Positions 35,629-44,489 are shown, numbered from the stretch's first letter. The stretch: DNA of 64,000 bases from Hyphomonas sp. (GCA_016124495.1 WGNP01000005.1:1-64000); one strand, 5' to 3'. Numbers and translations: made by a program. The notes: generated by a model not told the origin, from the letters alone.

Positions 35629-36507
35629 ATGACCGACAAGGAATACGTACCGCCCAAGGTCTGGACCTGGAACAAGGAAAGCGCCGGTCGCTTTGCGGCC
35701 ATCAACCGCCCCATAGCCGGCCCGACCCATGACAAGGACCTGCCGGTCGGCAAGCATCCGCTGCAGCTGTATTCGCTGGGCACGCCCAATGGCGTAAAGG
35801 TCACGATCCTGCTGGAGGAGCTTCTCGCCAAGGGCCATGCGGGCGCCGAGTATGATGCCTGGCTGATCAACATCATGGAGGGCACGCAGTTCTCCTCCGG
35901 CTTCGTCTCCGCGAACCCGAATTCCAAGATCCCGGCGCTGATGGACTATTCGGTCAGCCCGGCGCAGCGCGTCTTCGAGTCCGCCTCGATCCTGATGTAT
36001 CTCGCTGAGAAGTTCGACGAATTCCTGCCCAAGGATCCGCGCAAGCGCACCGAGGCGATCTCCTGGCTCTTCTGGCAGATGGGCTCCGCCCCGCTGCTTG
36101 GCGGCGGCTTCGGCCACTTCTACGCCTACGCGCCGATCAAGATCGAATACGCGATCGACCGCTACGCGATGGAAGTGAAACGCCAGCTCGACGTGCTCGA
36201 CCGCCACCTCGCCGAGAATGAGTACATGGCGGGCGATGAATACTCGATCGCCGACATGGCGATCTGGCCCTGGTATGGCGCCGTTGTGCTCGGCGTCGTC
36301 TACAATGCGGGTGAGTTCCTGTCGGTTCAGGAATACAAGAACGTCCTGCGCTGGACCAAGCAGATCGGCGAACGCCCTGCGGTGAAGCGCGGCCGGATGG
36401 TCAACTCTACCACCGGCAAGCCCGAGAGCCAGCTGCGCGAACGCCACGATGCCAGCGATTTCGAGACGAAAACGCAGGACAAGCTCGAAGCACAGTCAGG
36501 ATCCTGA
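35629..36507 (+). CDS. yghU: Glutathione S-transferase, YghU-type disulfide-bond oxidoreductase
   Basis: A 292 aa cytosolic GST-fold protein. YghU-type enzymes bind two glutathiones and reduce disulfides rather than conjugate. Typical traits are the long N-terminal extension (PPKVWTWNKESAGRFAAIN), the thioredoxin-like part YSLGTPNGVKVTILLEE, the GSH-contact FVSANPNSKIPALMD and FESASILMYLAEKFDEFLP. AGCAAG precedes the ATG. It stands after the suc terminator and leads into an unknown gene 11 bp downstream. Confidence 0.9.
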   Translation: MTDKEYVPPKVWTWNKESAGRFAAINRPIAGPTHDKDLPVGKHPLQLYSLGTPNGVKVTILLEELLAKGHAGAEYDAWLINIMEGTQFSSGFVSANPNSKIPALMDYSVSPAQRVFESASILMYLAEKFDEFLPKDPRKRTEAISWLFWQMGSAPLLGGGFGHFYAYAPIKIEYAIDRYAMEVKRQLDVLDRHLAENEYMAGDEYSIADMAIWPWYGAVVLGVVYNAGEFLSVQEYKNVLRWTKQIGERPAVKRGRMVNSTTGKPESQLRERHDASDFETKTQDKLEAQSGS

Positions 36508-36518
36508 CCCTGCTCAGC

Positions 36519-37478
36519 TTGTTCAATAAGAAAGCGCCCGCCTTTGATGTGGCGGAAGGTAATGCCTTTGTTTCGGAGGGCCTGACGCTTCTGCAAGCTG
36601 GCAACGGCGCTGCCCTTGGCAGGCTCTACGCTGGTCTGCACCCGGCTGATCGTGTGCATTTTCTCGATGGCCTCGGTCTGCTGAGCGATATTGGAGCCGC
36701 TGTGCCAGCGAGGGCCGGCCACCCGTCACTGGCCGTCATTGAGGGCGGCTTGCGATACGTCTGGGCACACCGCCTGCGCGGCTTCGCGACGGCGGACCAG
36801 ACGAGCGACGCCCAGGCCTTCAATATGTACGACATGGCGGACGAGGCCCACGCGGCGCTGGACGAGGCGGCACGCCTCACGCCGCACGACAGCGCGGTGC
36901 ATGCCTTCCGCATACGTGCCGAAATGCTCGCTCGCGGCGTTGAAGGCGGCGTCGAGGCGTCTTTTCGCGATCTGGATGCGGCCGGCGAACCCAATGTCCT
37001 CGCAGGCCTCGCCCGGCTGAACTATCTGGCGCCGAAATGGCATGGCAGCGTGGACGAGATGCACGCCTTTGCCGATGCCGCGATCGCGCGTGCACCGAAC
37101 GCAGCCTTCCTCGCCCTGAAGGCGCGGGCCTGGATCGAGGAATGGCTCTACGAAAGCGGTATGAACGAGGCGCCGGGGGCCGCCGGGGCGTTCAAGGCAA
37201 AATCGGCCACACCGGCTTTCAGGCAATCGCTGGCCGATCTCGATGACCGCTTCCTCGATCTCCTGAAAACCGGCCCCGCACTCTCCGCCGCCGAAGCCCA
37301 TTTTGCCCGCAACCAGTTCGCCGTCCTGTTCGTCGCGTTTGTTGACCGTCCGCGCCTGAAGGTCCATCTCGCCGGCATTGCGGCGCCCGCGGCCGTTCCG
37401 TGGGGCTACTTCGCCGGAGGTAATGTGCCGCGATTTCTGGCGAAGCTGTACAAGGAACTGGGCCTTCCGAAGCGGTAG
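36519..37478 (+). CDS. Uncharacterised helical-repeat protein
   Basis: A 319 aa protein I do not recognise. It has no signal peptide or membrane segment. The residue pattern (alternating Ala/Leu/Asp helices such as ADEAHAALDEAARLTPHDSAV) suggests TPR-like helical repeats over residues 95-230. The start is a TTG at 36519, 11 bp after the GST stop; no ATG occurs at the beginning of the coding frame. Its codon use matches the neighbours. A second candidate start is not obvious. Function unknown. Confidence 0.65.
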   Translation: MFNKKAPAFDVAEGNAFVSEGLTLLQAGNGAALGRLYAGLHPADRVHFLDGLGLLSDIGAAVPARAGHPSLAVIEGGLRYVWAHRLRGFATADQTSDAQAFNMYDMADEAHAALDEAARLTPHDSAVHAFRIRAEMLARGVEGGVEASFRDLDAAGEPNVLAGLARLNYLAPKWHGSVDEMHAFADAAIARAPNAAFLALKARAWIEEWLYESGMNEAPGAAGAFKAKSATPAFRQSLADLDDRFLDLLKTGPALSAAEAHFARNQFAVLFVAFVDRPRLKVHLAGIAAPAAVPWGYFAGGNVPRFLAKLYKELGLPKR

Positions 37479-37566
37479 GGTCTTTGCTGCGGCGACGCGC
37501 CCTGTCCCTTGCGCGGGGCGCGCCGCCTGTATAACCCGGCAGAACGGCAAAAGAGGCGGCAGCCCC

Positions 37567-37911
37567 ATGACGACTTATACTAGCGACGAGCGCCGCCACA
37601 CGGCTGAGACCGCCCCGTCGATGACCGATGTGCGCTACGAGATCGACCGGATTGACCGGCTGCTGGTCGAGATCATCGCCGAGCGCCAGTCCTTCATGGA
37701 CGCCGCTGCGCGTATCAAGGGCGACCGGAACATCGTGCACGACCGTGCCCGGATCGAGGATGTGGTCGCCAAGGTAAAGGCCGAATGCCCGAAGCATGGC
37801 CTGTCTCCGGCGATTGCCGAGCCGGTCTGGCGCACGATGATCGATCGCTGCATCGCCTATGAATTTGCGAGCTATGACGCGCTGCGCTTGCCCGCCAAGG
37901 TCAAGTCATAG
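37567..37911 (+). CDS. Chorismate mutase, AroQ class
   Basis: It rearranges chorismate to prephenate, the first step to Phe and Tyr. The 114 aa single-domain protein has the AroQ helix VRYEIDRIDRLLVEIIAER near residues 22-40, the active-site KGDRNIVHDRARIEDVVAKV, and a third helix ending IDRCIAYEFASYD. The ATG at 37567 gives the family length; the frame opens earlier without similarity. The last 40 bp overlap the convergent Hpt gene. Confidence 0.9.
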   Translation: MTTYTSDERRHTAETAPSMTDVRYEIDRIDRLLVEIIAERQSFMDAAARIKGDRNIVHDRARIEDVVAKVKAECPKHGLSPAIAEPVWRTMIDRCIAYEFASYDALRLPAKVKS

Positions 37912-38261
37912 GCCGCCCGGGCGGCCGCTTCCAGGGCTTCGCCGAGCGCGTCCTTGACGTCTCCCAGCAGGACCGCCGCGTGGCCTGTGCTTGGCGCGGC
38001 TTCGCTGCGGCCGGCCTTTTCGGCGCGCTCGCAGGCGGCCGCGAGTTTCAGCGCGCCGATACCGAGGCTGGCGCCTTTCAGCGTATGCGCGGCGTCGGAC
38101 CATTCGCGCGCCTCCAGCCGCGGATCGAGCAGGCGCGACCAGAGCTGCGCCTGATGCTGGAAGATTTCGATCACTTCGACGGCAAGGTCATGGTCGCCGC
38201 CGGTCATGGCCGAGAGGTGGTCAAGGTCCATCACCGGAAGGGAAGGGCGCAGGTCGGTCAT
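37872..38261 (-). CDS. Histidine phosphotransfer (Hpt) domain protein
   Basis: A 129 aa single Hpt domain of a multistep phosphorelay. The phospho-accepting His is in AHTLKGAS near residue 59, followed by the helix IGALKLAAACERAE. There is no catalytic or output domain. No kinase is next to it; the hybrid kinase at 10334 has a terminal receiver that could exchange phosphate with such a protein, but that pairing is only a guess. The 3' end is antisense to chorismate mutase by 40 bp. Confidence 0.85.
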   Translation of the reverse strand: MTDLRPSLPVMDLDHLSAMTGGDHDLAVEVIEIFQHQAQLWSRLLDPRLEAREWSDAAHTLKGASLGIGALKLAAACERAEKAGRSEAAPSTGHAAVLLGDVKDALGEALEAAARAAYDLTLAGKRSAS

Positions 38262-38454
38262 CCGGGGGTCTCCTTTGCCCGGAAAGTGTGGACGAGGGCC
38301 ATTAGCATCCTGTTAACGATGCGAACCGCGCAAAAAATCACGTTTTATCGATTGTCGAAAAACTTCATTTCTGATAAGTACCTATCGGGGCCTGTTGCTG
38401 AGCCTCATCTGATTGACCCGCCCGAACACTGGCCATTCACTTTAGGACTGAGCG

Positions 38455-38595
38455 ATGACCGACCTGCTCATCTTTATCCGCAACCTTGTGCTCGCCACCA
38501 TCCTCGCCTGGCTCGGCATCGAATTTGCGCCGAGCACGCCCGACCGGGACGACAAGCCGGCCGAGAAGTCGGCCGTACTCGCGCTCCTCGGCTGA
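38455..38595 (+). CDS. Small predicted membrane protein (46 aa)
   Basis: An ATG at 38455 opens a 46-codon frame ending TGA at 38593-38595. It has one hydrophobic helix (IRNLVLATILAWLGIEF) followed by a charged Asp/Lys/Glu tail and a Leu-rich end. It lies alone in the otherwise empty 410 bp between the Hpt gene and the TipN-like gene and runs in the direction of the latter. No family is recognised. The Shine-Dalgarno is poor, so coding status is a judgement from the clean hydrophobic-then-charged pattern. Confidence 0.5.
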   Translation: MTDLLIFIRNLVLATILAWLGIEFAPSTPDRDDKPAEKSAVLALLG

Positions 38596-38672
38596 GAAAC
38601 CCTGCAAAGCCTTAACCTACTGGCGTGCATTCTGCCCTCGCAGCCGCATGCAAGGCGAGTTATACAGTGGAC

Positions 38673-40586
38673 ATGACAGAAGCTTCCTCTGTGCGCCCTT
38701 CGGGCCGGGACGACCTTGCACGTCACCAGGCCTCTCAGAATTTTGAGATGGCACAGCATGGTGGCGGCTGGATGGTAGCTGCCGCCTTCGCGGTGGCGGC
38801 GCTCTGGACTATGGGTGTTCTCCTCGGCTTTTTCGGTCTTGGCGGGATGGCGCTGGCCGAGCAGATATCGCCCATGCTGCTTACCGCCGGTGGCATCGCC
38901 GTGTGCATTCCGGCCTTCCTGATCATTATGGCCGGCTTCATGGGCCGCTCGACCCGGCGCGCCGCAGCCGCCAATGCACTGGTGCTGCAAGCGACCTCGC
39001 GGCTGATGATGCCGGCGCGGGAAGCGGGCACCGAAGGCATCGCCTTTGCCGAGCAGATGAAACAAGCCGCTGCCGAAGTGGACCTCGCCATGGCACATGC
39101 GCTGACAGCGATGAAGGCGATGGCCGGCGAAATCGGCGACGAGCGCCAGCGGCTGGAATCGGTCTCCTACGCCACGTCAGACAACGCGCGCGATCTCGCC
39201 ACCCGGCTGGCTGCAGAGCGCCAGGCACTTGAGGCGCTTGCGCGCGAACTGCGCAGCCAGATCAGCACGATGACTGAGGCGATCCCGCGTCAGGCCCAGA
39301 TGATGATCTCTGCTGCGCGTCAGGCGAGCGACGAGGTCGCCCGCGCCGATACAGCGCTCGAGAACAGGCTCGGCTCGATGTCGCGCGCTGGCGAAGATCT
39401 CTCCCGCCGGCTTGAGTCCCTCGATGGCCTCGCCCGCGAAGCGGCGACGCGCACCGAATCGCTGACCTTCTCGATCACGCGGATCGAAGACAAGCTGGAA
39501 CACTCCCGCCGCACGGTCGATGCCGCCGTGCGCGCCAGCGAAGTCGCAGCAGCTGCTGCGGCGACGACCGGCGACGCGCTGAAAGGCGCGGTGGCCTCTG
39601 CGCTCGATGGCGCGCGCCAGGCGAATGCCGAGATCAACTCCGCGACCCGCGGCGCCGCCGAAGAGGCCGCCCGGGCGCTGGCGCGCCTGCGCGAAGCGGG
39701 CGAGCAGGCGGCCTATGCGTTGCGCACCGCGAGCTACGCCGCGCGGATCGAAGGCGAGAACCTTGAGCGCCGGACCGGCATTGCGGCGCCCGAGCCGGCG
39801 CCCTCGCTGGCGCCGCAGCCACTGCGCCAGAGCCTCTCGGCGCCGCAGGCCTCCCACGCTAATGGTCAGGGTACGAGCGGTCATGCGTCAAACGGCAACG
39901 GCCATGCTAATGGCAACGTCTACGCGCCGTCCTATTCGAACGGCAATGGACGGCTGTCCGCCAGCCGGGCCTCGATGGATGACGACCTGTTTGATGCCAG
40001 CGCAGATGCCGTGATCGCAGCGAGCGCGGTGACGTCGCCTGCCGCGCCGCCGCTGGTACTTGGCCGCGATGTGACCTCGCGCGAGGGCGAGCCGCTGATG
40101 CTGCGCCGCCGGCACGAAGACGAGCAGGCGCCGCCGCCGGAAATGCCGCGCCGCCGCGCCAGCGACCAGCTGACGGGACCGGCCTCCAAAGGTTCGGCGC
40201 TGCGCGACATTATCTCGGATATCTCGCGCGAGGAATCCGGCGCCCTGGATGACCGCGAGCAGCTCGCTGAGGCGCTGGTCTCGCGGCTCCAGTCCTCCGG
40301 CATCCCGCTGGGCGACGTGTTCCGCCCACGCTCAAAAAAGCGTATTGCCGCGGCGAATACAAAGGGCAATGGCCCGCGCCGCGAAGCGATCCGCGAACAG
40401 GCCGGCAAGGAAGTCGAGCGCGTGTCTCACCGCCTGCGCGGCGATTACAAACTGATGGACATGGCCCGGCAGTTTGCCCTGCTCGAACAGGCCGACGCGC
40501 TCGCCGCGCTGGAGCAGACGCAGAGCACCAGCCGCAATGCCAGCGCCCGCCTCGCGGCCTTCCTGCTGGTGGACGCCGCGCTTTAG
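38673..40586 (+). CDS. Two-TM coiled-coil protein, TipN-like
   Basis: A 637 aa protein with two close membrane helices (residues about 33-88: MVAAAFAVAALWTMGVLLGF and MLLTAGGIAVCIPAFLIIMA), then about 290 residues of Ala/Glu/Arg-rich coiled coil, a low-complexity Asn/Gly/Ser segment (NGNGHANGN), and a conserved-looking helical C-terminus (ALRDIISDISREE onward). This is the layout of TipN, the Caulobacter pole marker, but I cannot confirm homology from motifs. The ATG at 38673 is preferred over a GTG at 38625. A scaffold or polarity role is inferred. Confidence 0.7.
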   Translation: MTEASSVRPSGRDDLARHQASQNFEMAQHGGGWMVAAAFAVAALWTMGVLLGFFGLGGMALAEQISPMLLTAGGIAVCIPAFLIIMAGFMGRSTRRAAAANALVLQATSRLMMPAREAGTEGIAFAEQMKQAAAEVDLAMAHALTAMKAMAGEIGDERQRLESVSYATSDNARDLATRLAAERQALEALARELRSQISTMTEAIPRQAQMMISAARQASDEVARADTALENRLGSMSRAGEDLSRRLESLDGLAREAATRTESLTFSITRIEDKLEHSRRTVDAAVRASEVAAAAAATTGDALKGAVASALDGARQANAEINSATRGAAEEAARALARLREAGEQAAYALRTASYAARIEGENLERRTGIAAPEPAPSLAPQPLRQSLSAPQASHANGQGTSGHASNGNGHANGNVYAPSYSNGNGRLSASRASMDDDLFDASADAVIAASAVTSPAAPPLVLGRDVTSREGEPLMLRRRHEDEQAPPPEMPRRRASDQLTGPASKGSALRDIISDISREESGALDDREQLAEALVSRLQSSGIPLGDVFRPRSKKRIAAANTKGNGPRREAIREQAGKEVERVSHRLRGDYKLMDMARQFALLEQADALAALEQTQSTSRNASARLAAFLLVDAAL

Positions 40587-41092
40587 CATTTGACGCGGCG
40601 GTACTGGCGGGTTTGGTGCAATATTCCGTGAGCTGAAGTGTTGAAGAAAAGCCGGGCAGTATTCTCCAAGCGCTTGATCCGGATGTGTCTTGTTTTCCGG
40701 ACGGGGCGTTTCCTGCAGACACAGGTTTGGCTTTTTTGCCGGTCCAGACTGTTTCGTCCTGTTGCAATCCGTACACGTCGGAGGTGGTTCTCTCTAATTC
40801 ATTCTCATTTTTTATCACGCCGTATCGGTTCTTTATCGTCCGGTCTCGCTGTGGACGAAGGTCGGGTGCGGACGGGTGCTGCGAGAGGGACAGAGTATAC
40901 CGCCGGCCGGAGGGGTGCGGCGCTCGTTCCGGCCGGGTCTCGTGCAGCGTGCTGATGCGTCTACGGATTTTGTTTTGGGGAAGGGCGCAAAGTATTGCGC
41001 AGGTTGCGCTTCCCTTAGGTAATCGCGGCCTCGGATTTCGGCCTGGCGCCTCCCTCCGACCTACGAGGGACGAAGCTGGAGAGGGGGGTGTT
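40587..41092. other. Gene-free convergent region
   Basis: These 506 bp separate two converging genes. They look lower in GC than the neighbouring genes, and the open frames in them have no coding-like composition. Apart from a small palindrome at 40985-41000 I see no terminator, tRNA or repeat. An sRNA cannot be excluded. Confidence 0.6.
40985..41000. repeat. GCGCAA-N4-TTGCGC palindrome
   Basis: A perfect 6-bp inverted repeat with an AGTA spacer; a third TTGCGC copy follows at 41004-41009. It is in the gene-free region downstream of the LysR gene. It could be a protein-binding site; there is no further support. Confidence 0.35.
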
Positions 41093-42025
41093 TCAGACGC
41101 CGATCACTTCGCTGTCGGCGGCTTCGTCCTTGATCCATTTGATGAAGGCGCGCACGTCGGGTGAGAGGTGGCGGCCTTTCGGCCACACAAGCCAGTAGCC
41201 GAAGTCGATCGGGATCGAGCCGTTGGCGAAGGGGGCCGCGAGGCGGCCCGCGGCAATGTCGTTAGCGGCGATGGCCTGTTTGGCGAGGGCGACGCCCCGG
41301 CCAGCGCCGGCAGATTCGATGACGAGGATGCCCTGATTGAAGCGCGGTCCCTTTGTGCCGTCGACCCCGGAGACGCCGTGTGCGCGCAGCCAGCTGGCCC
41401 AGTCGGGGCAGGAGGGATCGTTCTCGGAGCTTTCGTCATGCAGCAGGGTGTGGTGCTTCAGGTCTTCCGGCCTGCGGATCGCGTCCGGGCCCTCCAGCAG
41501 GCGCGGCGAGCAGACTGGCAGCACGGTTTCGTCGAGCAGCTTCTCGGATTTCAGGCCTTCGTAATTGCCGCGGCCATAGCGGATCGCGAGGTCGGCGTCG
41601 GCGGTGTTGAAATCGGTCAGCGACATGTCGGCCGAGATCCAGGCCTCGGTGCCTTCATTGGTGCGGTGGAATTTCTCCAGCCGGGGGGCGAGCCACTTGG
41701 CGGCAAAAGATGGCGCGCAGGAGACCATGACCCTGCCCTTGCGGGCGGGGGCCTGCATGATGCGGCCGGCCTCGGAAATCCGGTCAAACGCTTCGCGCAC
41801 GAGGGGCAGGGAGGCCTGCGCTGCATCGGTCAGCAGGACGGAACGGCCCGTACGCTTGAACAGGGGGGTGCCCGCGAAGTCTTCCAGCTGTCTTATCTGC
41901 TGCGAAATCGCGCCCGGCGTGACGTTCAGCTCCTCGGCGGCCTGCGTGAACGAGAGGCGGCGTGCGGCGGCTTCGAAGGCGCGCAAGGCGTTCAGCGGCG
42001 GCAGGCGGTCAGCGGGATCGGACAT
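41093..42025 (-). CDS. LysR-family regulator, GcvA-like
   Basis: A 310 aa LysR-type activator. The N-terminal helix-turn-helix reads LPPLNALRAFEAAARRLSFT then QAAEELNVTPGAISQQIRQLE; the rest is a periplasmic-binding-like effector domain with VSCAPSFAAKWLAPRL. The LPPLNALRAFEAAAR start marks the GcvA/AmpR-like branch. It is divergent from cysG across 109 bp, so regulation of the cys cluster is plausible. It is not a close match in style to CysB. Confidence 0.88.
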   Translation of the reverse strand: MSDPADRLPPLNALRAFEAAARRLSFTQAAEELNVTPGAISQQIRQLEDFAGTPLFKRTGRSVLLTDAAQASLPLVREAFDRISEAGRIMQAPARKGRVMVSCAPSFAAKWLAPRLEKFHRTNEGTEAWISADMSLTDFNTADADLAIRYGRGNYEGLKSEKLLDETVLPVCSPRLLEGPDAIRRPEDLKHHTLLHDESSENDPSCPDWASWLRAHGVSGVDGTKGPRFNQGILVIESAGAGRGVALAKQAIAANDIAAGRLAAPFANGSIPIDFGYWLVWPKGRHLSPDVRAFIKWIKDEAADSEVIGV

Positions 42026-42134
42026 GGATAGTTTCTCTAAAAGATAGACTTAGGGGTTGCCCGTTGTTGCAGGCTCGTCAAGCGCGATCTGGGCATGTAT
42101 CCCTCCAGTCCTGCTAAACGAGAGAGTTGCGGCC

Positions 42135-43568
42135 ATGCGACAGTTTCCAGCCTTTTTCAATCTCGAGGGCGCCCGGATCGTGGTGTTCGGGGACGGCGAG
42201 GAGGCGGCGCGCAAGCTGCGCCTGCTGGTGTCCTCGCCCGCCGAGCTGGTGCTGGTCGGCGGATTTGCCGAGACGGCACTGGCGGCCGAGTTCGAGGGCC
42301 ATGTAACGGTGGTGGGCCGCTCGGCGCGCGAGACAGCGCTCGAGGGCGCGCGCCTGGCGATCGTCGCCGAGGCAGACGAGATGCACCGTACCGCCGCGCT
42401 GGCCGCTGTGCGGGCGCGGGGCATTCCGGTCAATGTGGTCGACTTCCCCGAAGACTGTGACTTCACCGTGCCGTCAATCCTTGACCGGGGCGAGATCGTC
42501 GCCGCGATTGGGTCGGGCGGCGCGGCGCCGGTGCTGGCGAAGGCGGTGCGCGCGAAACTCGAAGCGCTGCTGCCGGGCCGGATCGGGGAGCTGGCTGCAC
42601 TGGCGCGGCGGCTTCGCCCGTTCGTGGCTGAAGCGGTGCCCGACAAGAGCGCTCGCCGCCGGTATTGGGAGCGTGCGCTGACAGGGCCGGCCGCCGAGGC
42701 GGCGTATGCAGGTGATCTGGAGAAGGCTGAGGCGCTGCTGAAGTCTGCTGCGCTGGCGACAGGCCGCGCAGCGGGAGTCGTGCACATCGTAGGGGCGGGG
42801 CCGGGCGATCCGGAACTGCTGACGCTGAAAGCGCTCCGTGTGCTGCAGGAAGCGGACGTTGTATATTATGATCGGCTGGTCAGCCCCGAAATCCTCGGAC
42901 TCATTCGCCGGGATGCGGCGCGCGTGCCGGTCGGCAAGTCAAAGGGCGACCACTCGGTGCCGCAGCCGGAAATCCATCACCGGCTGGTGGCGTCGGCGCG
43001 CGAGGGCCTGCGTGTCGTGCGGCTGAAGGGCGGCGACCCGTTCATCTTCGGACGCGGCGGCGAGGAGCTGGAAGCGGTGCGCGCCGAAGGCGTTGCAGCG
43101 CATGTGGTCCCCGGCATATCGTCCGCCCTCGGATGTGCGGCCTCGGCCGGCATTCCGCTGACCCACCGCGACCATGCTCAGACGCTGACATTTGTTACCG
43201 GTCATGCCAAGGCCGGCGGTGTGCCGGATCTCGACTGGGCGGCGCTGGCGAGGCCGGCGCAGACAGTGGTTGTGTTCATGGGCGTCGATACCGCGGCGGT
43301 CATCGCCGCCCGGCTGATTGCGGCGGGCCGCGACGGGCGCACGCCGATTGCCGTGATCGAGAATGGCACGCGGCCCGACGAAGTGCGTGTGTACGGCGAG
43401 CTCTCCGAGCTGCCGTTTCTGATCGCGGAGGAGGGCATTGCCGGCCCGGCACTGCTGATCATTGGCGAAGTGGCGGGGATTCCGCTGACCGGGATACATA
43501 TCGGTCACTTCCTGCCGCCGGAATTTGCAGGGCCTGCGCGCGCGGGCGCTCTGGCCTTCGAGGAGTAA
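42135..43568 (+). CDS. cysG: Siroheme synthase CysG
   Basis: Makes siroheme, the prosthetic group of sulfite reductase. The 477 aa fusion has a precorrin-2 dehydrogenase/ferrochelatase part (1 to about 200; RIVVFGDGEEAARKLRLL for NAD) and a uroporphyrinogen-III methyltransferase part (from about 215; VHIVGAGPGDPELLTLKAL, YYDRLVSPEIL, VRLKGGDPFIFGRGGEE). The ATG at 42135 fits; the frame opens to 42057 without similarity. First gene of cysG-DUF2849-GST-cysI-DUF934-cysH. DUF2849 starts 4 bp after its stop. Confidence 0.96.
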   Translation: MRQFPAFFNLEGARIVVFGDGEEAARKLRLLVSSPAELVLVGGFAETALAAEFEGHVTVVGRSARETALEGARLAIVAEADEMHRTAALAAVRARGIPVNVVDFPEDCDFTVPSILDRGEIVAAIGSGGAAPVLAKAVRAKLEALLPGRIGELAALARRLRPFVAEAVPDKSARRRYWERALTGPAAEAAYAGDLEKAEALLKSAALATGRAAGVVHIVGAGPGDPELLTLKALRVLQEADVVYYDRLVSPEILGLIRRDAARVPVGKSKGDHSVPQPEIHHRLVASAREGLRVVRLKGGDPFIFGRGGEELEAVRAEGVAAHVVPGISSALGCAASAGIPLTHRDHAQTLTFVTGHAKAGGVPDLDWAALARPAQTVVVFMGVDTAAVIAARLIAAGRDGRTPIAVIENGTRPDEVRVYGELSELPFLIAEEGIAGPALLIIGEVAGIPLTGIHIGHFLPPEFAGPARAGALAFEE

Positions 43569-43572
43569 CCGC

Positions 43573-43875
43573 ATGTCCTCCGTACGCCCCAGACTTAAAC
43601 CTGAGACGCCGAAGGCCGTGACCGGCTGGGCGACCGCTACAGGACTATCGGTCTGGCTGACCGCAGAGGGGGCGTGGACGCAGGATGCGTCGCGGCTCGG
43701 TGTATTCACTGGCGATGAGGCGGAGGCGCGCCTGGCGGCGGCGCTGAAGCAGGAGGGCGTCGTGACCGATCCCTACTTCATGGAAGTCACCGCAGACGGC
43801 CGCATCTCCGGGCGAGAAACGCTGCGTGAATCCATGCGTGCCGAGCCGGCCCTGTCCTTCGGGGGCGGCGAATGA
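43573..43875 (+). CDS. DUF2849 protein of the sulfite-reductase cluster
   Basis: A 100 aa protein. The segment ATGLSVWLTAEGAWTQDASRL and the end around PYFMEVTADGRISGRETLRE match the small alphaproteobacterial DUF2849 family that is found between cysG and cysI. Its biochemical role is not known; location suggests a part in sulfite reduction or its electron supply. The ATG at 43573 is preferred over an upstream in-frame start. Its stop overlaps the next ATG (ATGA). Confidence 0.82.
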   Translation: MSSVRPRLKPETPKAVTGWATATGLSVWLTAEGAWTQDASRLGVFTGDEAEARLAAALKQEGVVTDPYFMEVTADGRISGRETLRESMRAEPALSFGGGE

Positions 43876-44489
43876 TCCGCATTTTCGGAGACTTGAACTC
43901 AGGAAATTGCCTGAAGGTGAAGTGGGTCGCCGAGCGGATTGGCCTCGCGCATGAGTGGATCGAGATCGATATCCTCAAAGGTGAGACGCGTACAGATGCA
44001 TTCCTGGCGCTCAACCCGTTTGGGCAGGTGCCGGTGGTGCAGTTTGACGACGGGCGGACGCTGTCGCAGTCGAACGCTATCATCCTGCATTTCGCCGAAG
44101 GCTCAGACCTGGTGCCGGCGGACGCGTTCGAGCGTGCCAAAATGCTGGAATGGATGTTCTGGGAACAGTACTCGCACGAGCCGACCATTGCCGTACGCCG
44201 CTTCCAGAAACACTACCTGAAGAAATCAGATGACGCGATCGATACCGACCTGTTGGCCAAGGGCCGCCGCGCGCTGGGGCGGATGGAGATGGCGCTGATT
44301 TCCAGCGACTTCATCTCGGGCGGTGCGGCGTTGACGCTCGCCGACATTGCGCTGCTCGCCTACACGCGGCTCTCGCATGAAGGCGGGTTCGATCTCGGTG
44401 ATTTCCCGGCGGTGCATGCCTGGGTCGCCCGTTGCGAGCTTGAGCTTGGTCTGCCGCACGTGCATGAGGCGCCGCATGTACAGATATGA
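43872..44489 (+). CDS. Glutathione S-transferase inside the sulfate-assimilation cluster
   Basis: A 205 aa GST. The thioredoxin-like N-domain starts IRIFGDLNSGNCLKVKWVAE and has the GSH-binding LNPFGQVPVVQFDDGRTLSQSN with Ser-Asn; the C-domain is helical (LTLADIALLAYTRLSHEGGF). The residue at the catalytic position near 10-12 (NSGNCLK) holds Ser and Cys candidates. ATGA overlap with DUF2849 and a 14 bp overlap with cysI show that it is built into the operon. A GST here is unusual; it may handle sulfite or thiol intermediates, which is inference. Confidence 0.88.
   Translation: MIRIFGDLNSGNCLKVKWVAERIGLAHEWIEIDILKGETRTDAFLALNPFGQVPVVQFDDGRTLSQSNAIILHFAEGSDLVPADAFERAKMLEWMFWEQYSHEPTIAVRRFQKHYLKKSDDAIDTDLLAKGRRALGRMEMALISSDFISGGAALTLADIALLAYTRLSHEGGFDLGDFPAVHAWVARCELELGLPHVHEAPHVQI

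Noticed and set aside
40210-40818. 202-codon minus-strand frame reaching from the gene-free region into the TipN-like gene
   Set aside because: Mostly antisense to the TipN-like gene and with Arg/Pro/Gly-rich shadow composition.
40780-40830. AT-rich TTCATTCTCATTTTT stretch resembling a Fur-type box
   Set aside because: Only a partial match to a 7-1-7 pattern, and no gene starts near it.
40685-41164. 159-codon plus-strand frame in the gene-free region
   Set aside because: Irregular composition with scattered Cys and Arg, no family features, and it overlaps the LysR gene.
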